54,993 nucleotides of DNA from NCBI GenBank assembly GCA_017459795.1, contig JAFUCG010000024.1:1-54993 (forward strand), given 5' to 3'. Source of the stretch: Erysipelotrichaceae bacterium (lineage in GTDB: Bacteria > Bacillota_I > Bacilli_A > Erysipelotrichales > Erysipelotrichaceae). The notes beneath the pieces were generated by a model. It was not told where the DNA came from, searched no databases, and worked only from the letters and a program-made list of their open reading frames with translations. Shown in pieces: positions 29,509-36,657 of the stretch. The first letter of the stretch is position 1. Each line of letters opens with the position of its first letter. Both the position numbers and the translations under genes were made by a program.

Positions 29509-30891
29509 TTAGAAGTCCAGATTTCTTGGCGTTCTTGGGTAAGAAAGTACATCTCTGATGTTTTCAATGCCTGTAATGTACATTAACAGTCTTTCAAATC
29601 CTACACCAAATCCTGCATGCTTGCAGCAGCCAAACTTTCTTAAGTCAAGGTACCACTGTAATGATTCCTTGTTAACACCCATTTCATCCATTCTCTGAGA
29701 AAGAACATCATATCTTTCTTCTCTCTGAGAACCGCCGCATAATTCGCCAACTACCGGCATCAACAGGTCTGTAGCTGCTACAGTCTTGTTATCGTCATTT
29801 AATCTCATGTAGAAGGCCTTTGATTCCTTTGGATAGTTCATGACGAATACAGGTCCCTTGCAGATGACATCACACAGATACTTTTCATGTTCTGTCTGAA
29901 TGTCCATGCCCCAGAATACCTTGTTTTCAAACTTGTCTTCAACCTTCTTTAATTCCTTTAAGACATCGGCATATTCCATTCTGGCAAATGGCTTTTCCAG
30001 AACAGCCTTTAATCTGTCAACGATGCCCTTATCGATCATGGTATTGAAGAAGTTCATTTCTTCAGGACAGTTGTCAAATACTTCGTTGATGCAGAACTTG
30101 ACCATGTCTTCCATTAAGTTCATGTCATCTTCCAGATCAGCGAATGCGATTTCAGGTTCGCACATCCAGAATTCGTTGGCATGCTTCTTGGTATTTGAGT
30201 TTTCAGCTCTGAAGGTAGGCCCAAAGGTATAAACATCTCTGAAAGCCAAAGCGTATGCTTCAACATGAAGCTGACCTGAAACAGTCAAAGAAGCTCTCTT
30301 ACCGAAGAAGTCCTCATCATACTTGTCATCCTGACGGGTTGTGACTGTAAATACTTCACCGGCACCTTCAGCGTCGTTTCCGGTTATGATTGGTGTATGA
30401 ACATATACGAAGCCCTGATTCTGGAAGAATTCATGAATGGCCATGGCTAATACGCTTCTTACTCTGAATACTGCTGAGAAGGTATTTGTTCTAGGTCTTA
30501 AATGAGCAATTTCTCTTAAATACTCAAATGAGTGACGTTTCTTCTGTAATGGATAATCAGGTGTGCATTCACCTTCTACTGCAGCTTCCGTAAGATGAAG
30601 TTCAAATGGCTGCTTCATTTCCGGTGTTAAGACAAACTTACCGGTAACTGTTAAAGCTGTACCTGTAAGACACTTGCTTAACTCATCAAAATTAGCCAGT
30701 TCAGGTGTGTAAACCAACTGACAGTTCTTAAAATATGTGCCGTCATTCAATTCAATGAAAGCTACCTGTCCATTGCTTCTGTTGGTTCTGATCCAACCCT
30801 GCAATTGAACATATTCAACGCCATCCATTCTCATTGGATCATTTGACCTAACCATTTCATATAGTTCTCTGATAGTCATAAACTCAAACAT
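29509..30891 (-). CDS. asnS: asparaginyl-tRNA synthetase
   Basis: About 460 residues, full length class IIb synthetase. N-terminal OB fold ([19 protein letters not shown]), then motif 2 ([20 protein letters not shown], with the AsnRS-type residues) and motif 3 ([15 protein letters not shown]), ending NLDF. It charges tRNA-Asn. The ATG at 30891 is preferred because AGGAGG is 9 bases upstream; an ATG two codons earlier is only 3 bases from it. The gene is controlled by the T-box leader immediately upstream and lies downstream of rex. Confidence 0.96.
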   Translation of the reverse strand: MFEFMTIRELYEMVRSNDPMRMDGVEYVQLQGWIRTNRSNGQVAFIELNDGTYFKNCQLVYTPELANFDELSKCLTGTALTVTGKFVLTPEMKQPFELHLTEAAVEGECTPDYPLQKKRHSFEYLREIAHLRPRTNTFSAVFRVRSVLAMAIHEFFQNQGFVYVHTPIITGNDAEGAGEVFTVTTRQDDKYDEDFFGKRASLTVSGQLHVEAYALAFRDVYTFGPTFRAENSNTKKHANEFWMCEPEIAFADLEDDMNLMEDMVKFCINEVFDNCPEEMNFFNTMIDKGIVDRLKAVLEKPFARMEYADVLKELKKVEDKFENKVFWGMDIQTEHEKYLCDVICKGPVFVMNYPKESKAFYMRLNDDNKTVAATDLLMPVVGELCGGSQREERYDVLSQRMDEMGVNKESLQWYLDLRKFGCCKHAGFGVGFERLLMYITGIENIRDVLSYPRTPRNLDF

Positions 30892-30903
30892 AATCATAAC
30901 CCT

Positions 30904-31118
30904 CCTAAAAATAAATAAAACGCTCCATGAAAGGAGCGTCTGTAACGCGGTACCATCCTTAATTTGGTCTCTTGTCAGTTAACGCCTTGATTACGTGGCC
31001 GTCTACTCTGTTCTCCAGCCCGACTCCCAGACTGTTACAATTTAACCCGAACCTGAAACGCTCTCACCACCGGTTTCTCGCTGTTAAGTTCGTAAACGTA
31101 AATTGCTTTCTGTTCTAC
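30904..31118 (-). ncRNA. T-box riboswitch of asnS
   Basis: The minus strand at 30946-30960 reads AAGGATGGTACCGCG, the conserved T-box that pairs with the tRNA acceptor end. It is followed by a terminator hairpin ACGCTCC-TTTCAT-GGAGCGT with TTTTATTTATTTTT (30904-30940). Upstream, a structured stem I region fills the space to the rex stop. A codon AAC (asparagine) in GGAGAACAG, 31010-31012, is in the right place for the specifier; that choice is by eye. Uncharged tRNA-Asn would favour antitermination and asnS expression. Confidence 0.88.
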
Positions 31119-31120
31119 GT

Positions 31121-31756
31121 CTATTTGAATTTTTTCAATGTGTTTGTCTCAAAGACAAGTTCCTGAATGTTAGACACGATATCGATTTCCTTTAATATCA
31201 TGCCCTTTGGAACACTGATGTGCTGATGAGTAAAATCAATTAATCCCAGTACTCCACATTTATATAATCGATCTACAACATCTTGGATGTCAGTTGACGC
31301 GGTCAGGATCGCTATACGACAATCCTTTGGAATTTTCTCTTCCAACTGGTCAATGTGATAAACAGGTATACCCTTTACTTCGCCAATCAGATCCTCATCG
31401 ATCTCGAAGGCCATTACGATTTCACCGACCACGTAATTCCAACGGTTATAGTTTAACAAAGCGTGACCTAAATTGCCAACCCCTATTAAAATAATTTTTT
31501 CATCGAAACCGGTTCCCAGTTTTTCATTAAATACCTGAATCAGTTTCTCAACGTCATAACCATACCCCTGTTTACCAAGACAACCGATGAATGACAAGTC
31601 TCTTCTGATTGTCGTGGCAGCTATATTAACTAGCTCACTCAATTCTGATGACAGTACCCTGCTCACGTTCTGAGAATGCAGCTTGCGCAATGCTTTCAGG
31701 TAAATAGGATACCGTTGCATTGTTGCCTTTGGCACAATACTGTACTGTTGTTGCAT
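31121..31756 (-). CDS. rex: redox-sensing transcriptional repressor Rex
   Basis: 211 residues. N-terminal winged helix (VPKATMQRYPIYLKALRKL, then VSRVLSSELSELVNIAATTIRRD and the Rex-type LGKQGYGYDVEKL), followed by the NAD(H)-binding Rossmann domain with IGVGNLGHALLNY. Rex senses the NADH/NAD+ ratio and represses fermentation and respiration genes when NAD+ is high. Its usual position beside the tsa genes is kept here. The gene is transcribed with, or just ahead of, the asnS T-box. Confidence 0.96.
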   Translation of the reverse strand: MQQQYSIVPKATMQRYPIYLKALRKLHSQNVSRVLSSELSELVNIAATTIRRDLSFIGCLGKQGYGYDVEKLIQVFNEKLGTGFDEKIILIGVGNLGHALLNYNRWNYVVGEIVMAFEIDEDLIGEVKGIPVYHIDQLEEKIPKDCRIAILTASTDIQDVVDRLYKCGVLGLIDFTHQHISVPKGMILKEIDIVSNIQELVFETNTLKKFK

Positions 31757-31819
31757 GATTATTCACCGCCTATATGGATATTCTAGCACAAATGTGTCTC
31801 GAATGATACAGCAGAATAT

Positions 31820-32824
31820 CTACATTTCCAAAGATGGATCGGCTTCTACATCAAGGTCACAGAAGATTCCTTTTTTATATGCAATGTAGCCGCTGGCCCC
31901 TATCATTGCCGCATTATCGGTACAACATGATAATGGTGGAATGATGTAGGAAACGTTCTTTCTCTGGCTCATTTTCTCCGTGCATATTTCTCTTAAACGG
32001 CTGTTTGCGGCAACCCCGCCTGCCAATACGACCTGCTTTACATCGTATTCATCAAGTACGCTTTCAACTCTTGACCATAAGTGGCCTAGTGCAGCTTCCT
32101 GGAAACTTGCGCACATGTCTGGAACACTCAGCTCCTCACCATTTCTCTCCAGTCTCTTGATGCTCTGAAGTACTGCTGACTTTAAGCCGGAGAATGAGAA
32201 GTTAAGTGGGTTATCAGTATGGACTTTCGGTAACTGATATCTTGGTATTCCCTCTTTGGCAAGCTTATCAACCTTTGGTCCGCCCGGATATGGTAAGTTA
32301 AGTACTCTTCCTACCTTATCATAGGCTTCACCAATGGCATCGTCCTGAGTTGTGCCGATTACCTGGAAGTCATAGTCTTCCTTCATCAATACAAGTTCAG
32401 TATGGCCCCCTGATACAACCAAGGCCAGTAACGGGAACTGTAAATCACCGACAAAGGCATTGGCATAGATGTGTCCGGTCAAATGCTGAACCGGTATCAA
32501 TGGCTTATGATATGCCCAGGCCAATGTCTTGGCTGCCAATAAACCAATGTGCAGTGAACCGATCAGGCCGGGACCAACCGTAACCGCAATGCCATCTACA
32601 TCATCCATGCTGATGCCTGCTTCCTCAATGGCTTCCTTGATGATGATACTGATGTTTTCAATGTGAATTCTGCTGGCTACTTCCGGTACGACCCCGCCAT
32701 ATCTGGTATGTACATCGATCTGGCTGGCAACCTTACTGCTTAATATCTCCTTGCCGTTTCTTACTATTGCACAAGCTGTTTCATCACAGCTTGATTCAAG
32801 TGCTAAAAGAATAACATCTTTCAT
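31820..32824 (-). CDS. tsaD: tRNA threonylcarbamoyladenosine synthase subunit TsaD
   Basis: 334 residues, normal length. ASKHA-fold signatures: LALESSCDETACAIV at the start, the metal-binding HLTGH, VVSGGHTELVL, and PYPGGPKVDKLAKEG. TsaD transfers the threonylcarbamoyl group to A37 of ANN-decoding tRNAs, working with TsaB and TsaE, all of which are encoded just upstream. It begins one base after the rimI stop. Confidence 0.97.
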   Translation of the reverse strand: MKDVILLALESSCDETACAIVRNGKEILSSKVASQIDVHTRYGGVVPEVASRIHIENISIIIKEAIEEAGISMDDVDGIAVTVGPGLIGSLHIGLLAAKTLAWAYHKPLIPVQHLTGHIYANAFVGDLQFPLLALVVSGGHTELVLMKEDYDFQVIGTTQDDAIGEAYDKVGRVLNLPYPGGPKVDKLAKEGIPRYQLPKVHTDNPLNFSFSGLKSAVLQSIKRLERNGEELSVPDMCASFQEAALGHLWSRVESVLDEYDVKQVVLAGGVAANSRLREICTEKMSQRKNVSYIIPPLSCCTDNAAMIGASGYIAYKKGIFCDLDVEADPSLEM

Positions 32825-32825
32825 A

Positions 32826-33266
32826 CTATATTCCTTTCATCATGCGGTAAGCGTCCTCGTAAGTGCCATTGCTCTTATAATAGCCAGGCTTGGTATTGAT
32901 TACCGAAAAGCCCTGACTTTCATAAAGCCTTATGGCATCTGCGTTTGAAACTCTGACTTCCAGCCCAATGGTCTCACAACCGTTTTTCATGGCCTTCTGT
33001 TCCAGGTGCTTCATTAACTGCTTACCATATCCCCTGTGCTGGTATTCAGGTAATACCGCAATGTTTGCGACCTCAGCCTGTTCAAAGGTGACCCAGAGAT
33101 CATAGTAACCTATGACTTTGTCATCTACTACCAATACCCATAGCTGGGCATAGGGATTGTCATTTATCTCATATTCATAATCCTTTCTCTTCCAGGCATC
33201 ATGGAAACACTTTTCTTCGATTTCCATTACCTGGTCAAGATCAGAATGTCTTAACTTACGGATCAC
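32826..33266 (-). CDS. rimI: ribosomal protein S18-alanine N-acetyltransferase RimI
   Basis: 146 residues, a single GNAT domain: IAVLPEYQHRGYGKQLMKHL is the acetyl-CoA loop and GLEVRVSNADAIRLYESQGF the motif B region typical of RimI. Its place between tsaB and tsaD is the standard arrangement in Bacillota and supports the assignment. Actual substrates in Bacillota may be broader than S18. Overlaps tsaB by 4 bases. Confidence 0.92.
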   Translation of the reverse strand: MIRKLRHSDLDQVMEIEEKCFHDAWKRKDYEYEINDNPYAQLWVLVVDDKVIGYYDLWVTFEQAEVANIAVLPEYQHRGYGKQLMKHLEQKAMKNGCETIGLEVRVSNADAIRLYESQGFSVINTKPGYYKSNGTYEDAYRMMKGI

Positions 33267-33856
33267 TTCAGGTATTCCTCGTTTTCCTTGAGGTATACCG
33301 GTGTCATCAGATCAACATTCTCAACCTTCTGCCAGAATGGCTTCAGATCAACAAAATGCTGACACAGATCACCATAAACATCATCCTTACCAAACAGATG
33401 CAGATCACCGATTACATTCTGTCCGTCATCAATGATAGTCTTCATTTTCTCATTGGTATAGATGGTATCATCCATTAAGGCCTTACCATCCTGATACTTA
33501 CCAACATATACTCTCTTGGCTCTGGCATCCATGATGACGTAGCAGTCATCCAGACCGGCATATAACTGTAAGGTGCTTAAGGTATAAACTTCCTTATTCA
33601 TTAAACTGCCGGCAACCTTGGCTAAAGTCATGCCGATTCTTACACCGGTATAACTGCCAGGTCCCTTGGCAACAACATAGCTGCCGATGTCAGAAGCATC
33701 AAGATCATGTTTCCTTAACAGTTTGTCTACTTCCGGTACAAGATATTCAGACTGATGCTTGAAACAGTCCAACTGTACTCCCTCAACTAATTCATCATCC
33801 TTGATCAGCGCAACTAACAAGAACTGATGAGATGTATCTATTCCTAATGTGTACAT
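33263..33856 (-). CDS. tsaB: tRNA threonylcarbamoyladenosine synthase subunit TsaB
   Basis: 197 residues. ASKHA fold with LGIDTSHQFLLVALIKD at the start and the family motif VAKGPGSYTGVRIGMTLAKV. It is the inactive scaffold paralogue of TsaD in the t6A complex. It overlaps tsaE by 13 bases and rimI by 4, so translation is coupled. Somewhat short at the C-terminus but within the family range. Confidence 0.94.
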   Translation of the reverse strand: MYTLGIDTSHQFLLVALIKDDELVEGVQLDCFKHQSEYLVPEVDKLLRKHDLDASDIGSYVVAKGPGSYTGVRIGMTLAKVAGSLMNKEVYTLSTLQLYAGLDDCYVIMDARAKRVYVGKYQDGKALMDDTIYTNEKMKTIIDDGQNVIGDLHLFGKDDVYGDLCQHFVDLKPFWQKVENVDLMTPVYLKENEEYLK

Positions 33857-34302
33857 AACTTATCAAGTACCTCCTCATACTTACTTCCCCTTGCTCTGAA
33901 GATGATTGTTCTTGAGTCATCATCATTGATGGTCAGATCAATGTTCAGATATTCATCAGGAAGTACATTTTCAATGAAGTTTGCCCACTCAATGACACAG
34001 ACTCCATCACCATCTATGTATTCTTCAAAACCCAGATCCTGATCAATGTCTTCCAGGCGGTAGGCATCGATGTGATAAAGCGGCAGTCTGCCCTTATAGT
34101 TCTTCATCAGGGTAAAGGTTGGTGAAGTAACATTGCGGGTTATTTCCAAGCCCTTGGCCAAACCCTGAGTAAAAGTAGTCTTACCTGCTCCCAGTTCCCC
34201 AGACAAGGTGATCAGAAAACTCTCTTCAATGTTTCTTCCCAGCTTTTCAGCCAGGCTTCTGGTTTCTTCAGCTGTATTTGTAATAACTTTTAATTCCTTC
34301 AT
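33844..34302 (-). CDS. tsaE: tRNA threonylcarbamoyladenosine synthase ATPase TsaE
   Basis: 152 residues. Walker A LSGELGAGKTTFTQGLAKGL, then VTSPTFTLMKNYKG and LYHIDAYRLED, all family signatures, and the Walker B-like CVIEWANFIEN. The ATPase resets the TsaBD complex during t6A synthesis. First of the tsaE-tsaB-rimI-tsaD run. Confidence 0.95.
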   Translation of the reverse strand: MKELKVITNTAEETRSLAEKLGRNIEESFLITLSGELGAGKTTFTQGLAKGLEITRNVTSPTFTLMKNYKGRLPLYHIDAYRLEDIDQDLGFEEYIDGDGVCVIEWANFIENVLPDEYLNIDLTINDDDSRTIIFRARGSKYEEVLDKLCTH

Positions 34303-34353
34303 ATTATCACCACATCTAATTATTATATTCCTTTAGGGAAAATAATCTACTTT

Positions 34354-34815
34354 TTACCAGATTTCTTTTCCACTCTCCATGTTCAGAAGATATTTCTTAA
34401 TGTCCAGATGACTGCCATAGCCGCCAATTGAACCGTCTGAGTTAATAACTCTGTGACAAGGCACTACGATCATGATCGGATTGAAGTGCATTGCCTGACC
34501 GGTTGCCTGAAAGCCTCTGCGGTTACCGGCCATGAAGGTAAGATCTCTGTAACTTACCGTTGAGCCGTATGGCACATTTAACAGTGCTTCATATACTCTT
34601 TTTCTGAACTCTGTCGTATTGAACTTCAAAGGCAGATCAAAACTCTTTCTCACTCCTTTGAAGTATTGTTTTAACTGTCTTACTGCTTCAGATGTTATTT
34701 CATTTCCTCTGTTATTTTCATTAGCGTCACTGATTTCAATGGAAATGATGGCTTCTTCATCAGCCTTAATGACTAACTGTCCTATCGGACTTTTGATGGT
34801 TTCAGTATGGATCAT
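34354..34815 (-). CDS. ogt: methylated-DNA-protein-cysteine methyltransferase
   Basis: 153 residues. The active site IVVPCHRVINSDGSIGGYG carries the alkyl-accepting Cys120, and VPYGSTVSYRDLT with the GNRRGFQATGQAM segment gives the helix-turn-helix. It takes O6-alkyl groups from guanine onto itself and is used once. It overlaps the isomerase-like gene upstream by 4 bases and is 52 bases ahead of tsaE. The conserved GNPxA region reads GNRRGFQATG, a mild variant. Confidence 0.93.
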   Translation of the reverse strand: MIHTETIKSPIGQLVIKADEEAIISIEISDANENNRGNEITSEAVRQLKQYFKGVRKSFDLPLKFNTTEFRKRVYEALLNVPYGSTVSYRDLTFMAGNRRGFQATGQAMHFNPIMIVVPCHRVINSDGSIGGYGSHLDIKKYLLNMESGKEIW

Positions 34816-35600
34816 GCCTTATCAAACATTTCAGCCAGTTTCATTCCTCTGGCATAACCTTCCTTATAGAATTCTTTAACACTCATTTTTTCAACATAAT
34901 CACGGTGATATACGATCTCCAGGGTTAACGGTCCTGAATAGCCTGACTTCTTTAATTCACTCATAGCCCACTGCCAGTCGAGATTACCGTCAAATGGCAG
35001 TAAGTGCTCATCCTTTACACCGAAATTATCATGCAGGTGAACACTGGTGATCCTGTTCTTGAAGAATTCAAAGTCAAATTCATCCTTTAAGTGAGCGTGA
35101 CAATGGCCAAAGTCCAGGCAGATCCCAGCCTTGCCCTTAAGATTCTTTAGCAGGTACTTCTGATAACCAGGCACCTTGGTGTTTTCAAAACCGATCTCAA
35201 CACCAATTTCATTGGCATAATCAACAACTTCTTCAAAGCGGCTCAGGCCTAATTCATTTGGATATGGCGGTTCAAACTTACTGCAGGCATGCATCATTAC
35301 CATTGGGATGCCGTTTTTCTTAACATCATCCAGATCCTTCTTGTATCTTTCCACAAACTGACTGCCAATTTCCGTATCCAGCCAGATGTCATTAATGCTC
35401 TGATAGCCAAGATGGGCAAAGACTATTTCCAGGCCAAGCTTCTTACAGTAATCAACCTGAGCCTGCTGGTCTGGGCCATCCCATTGCTTGTCATACCACT
35501 GCACAAAGACCTTCTTGAAGCCGGCCTCCTTAATGGCATCGATGATTTCATAAATGCTGCTTTTGCCATCATTACTGACACATACTGCTAATTCTGCCAT
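34812..35600 (-). CDS. sugar phosphate isomerase/epimerase-like TIM-barrel protein
   Basis: 262 residues of the xylose-isomerase-like AP-endonuclease-2 superfamily. Metal-ligand strands are seen: VEIGFENTKVP (Glu), GICLDFGHCHAH (Asp/His), TSVHLHDNFG (His/Asp) and PLTLEIVYHRDY (Glu). Such proteins are sugar or inositol-derivative isomerases, epimerases or endonuclease IV relatives; this one has no signature pinning its substrate. First gene of the run through ogt to tsaD, with a divergent promoter region toward the PAP2 gene. Confidence 0.83.
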   Translation of the reverse strand: MAELAVCVSNDGKSSIYEIIDAIKEAGFKKVFVQWYDKQWDGPDQQAQVDYCKKLGLEIVFAHLGYQSINDIWLDTEIGSQFVERYKKDLDDVKKNGIPMVMMHACSKFEPPYPNELGLSRFEEVVDYANEIGVEIGFENTKVPGYQKYLLKNLKGKAGICLDFGHCHAHLKDEFDFEFFKNRITSVHLHDNFGVKDEHLLPFDGNLDWQWAMSELKKSGYSGPLTLEIVYHRDYVEKMSVKEFYKEGYARGMKLAEMFDKA

Positions 35601-35728
35601 AATATCACCTCTTGATATGACAATTATAATGATTTTGAATTTCAGTTTCCACTCTGCCCATTAATATATAATGATATATTTTTTAAATATTATAGTGTTA
35701 TAATACTATGGTAAAAAGGAAGATCATT

Positions 35729-36397
35729 ATGAAGACAAAGAATTATACAAATTTTCTGGTACTGTTACTGGTTACAGTCATATTCTCATTATTGGTATGC
35801 TTCGTTGACAAGAGTGTCATCGGACCAGCCAATACCTCAGTAGGTTTCTCACACATCAATGCCTTTTTCAGAGATCTGATCGGCACTAACATGGCACTTT
35901 ATACGATAACCAACATCTTGGGTTATCTGGCCATACTGGTATGTTGTGGTTTCGGTTTCATCGGCTTAATGCAGCTGATCAATGGCAAGAGTCTTAAGAA
36001 GGTTGACAGAAACGTCATCGCTCTGGGAATCTTATATGTCATAGTCATTGGTCTGTATGTTCTTTTTGAAAAGGCTGAGATCAATTACCGTCCGATCATC
36101 ATGCCTGGTGAAACTGCTCCAGAAGCCAGCTTCCCATCATCACATACAATGCTGGCACTGGTTGTTTTCTGCAGTGCTCCACCAGTATTAAGAAGATACC
36201 TTAAGGATGCTTCAGTAAGAAAAATCGTAAGCATCATATTCTACGCCTTAGCCATCATAACCGTTGTTGGAAGACTCTTATCAGGAGTTCATTGGGTAAC
36301 TGACATCATCGCAGGCGTACTTATCAGTGCAACCTTATTATCAGGGTTCAATATTGTCCTAAAGGCCATAAAACCTAAGAAAAAGACAGCTCAGTAA
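35729..36397 (+). CDS. PAP2-family phosphatase, integral membrane
   Basis: 222 residues from the ATG at 35729, which has AGGAAG 7 bases upstream; the earlier ATG at 35708 has no site. About six membrane helices. The phosphatase motifs are present: PEASFPSSHTMLALV (motif 2, catalytic His) and VGRLLSGVHWVTDIIAG (motif 3), with a weak motif 1 (KAEINYRP). Likely a lipid phosphatase acting on undecaprenyl-diphosphate or phosphatidylglycerol-phosphate at the outer face of the membrane. Monocistronic, with its own terminator. Confidence 0.88.
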   Translation: MKTKNYTNFLVLLLVTVIFSLLVCFVDKSVIGPANTSVGFSHINAFFRDLIGTNMALYTITNILGYLAILVCCGFGFIGLMQLINGKSLKKVDRNVIALGILYVIVIGLYVLFEKAEINYRPIIMPGETAPEASFPSSHTMLALVVFCSAPPVLRRYLKDASVRKIVSIIFYALAIITVVGRLLSGVHWVTDIIAGVLISATLLSGFNIVLKAIKPKKKTAQ

Positions 36398-36401
36398 CAT
36401 A

Positions 36402-36428
36402 AAATGAAGCAATCGCTTCATTTTTATT
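36402..36428 (+). terminator. rho-independent terminator of the PAP2 gene
   Basis: AATGAAGC-AATC-GCTTCATT followed by TTTATTTG, a few bases after the stop. Confidence 0.8.
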
Positions 36429-36483
36429 TGTTTATTTTTTATTTATCTTGAAAAGGCCTCGTTTTTTATGATAAAATCCAACT

Positions 36484-36641
36484 TGGTTGAGGGAGTAGTT
36501 AACTCTTCACAAAAGAGTGATATGTCAACAACACTGGCCTTAAAAAGCCCTGGCATATCTTAATTAACGAGACTCATGTACAGTATTATTTCACTGTGCA
36601 TGGCTGATTAATTCCAAGCATGGTGATGTTTGGTTTTTTTA
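36484..36641 (+). ncRNA. yybP-ykoY (Mn2+) riboswitch with expression-platform terminator
   Basis: The 260-base leader of the P-type ATPase gene holds GGTTGAGGGAGTAG at 36484-36497, ACGAGACTCATGTACAG near 36568-36584 and TGCATGGCTGATTAATTCC at 36597-36615, the conserved blocks of the yybP-ykoY class. An intrinsic terminator follows: CCAAGCAT-GGTG-ATGTTTGG plus TTTTTTTA (36614-36641). This class senses Mn2+ and turns on exporters by antitermination. The identity is by motif recognition; no covariance model was run. Confidence 0.85.
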
Positions 36642-36657
36642 TGTTAAGGAGGAAAGA

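Noticed and set aside
31757-31819. Rex autoregulatory site upstream of rex
   Set aside because: Only a TTGTG half-site is visible; no palindromic Rex operator.
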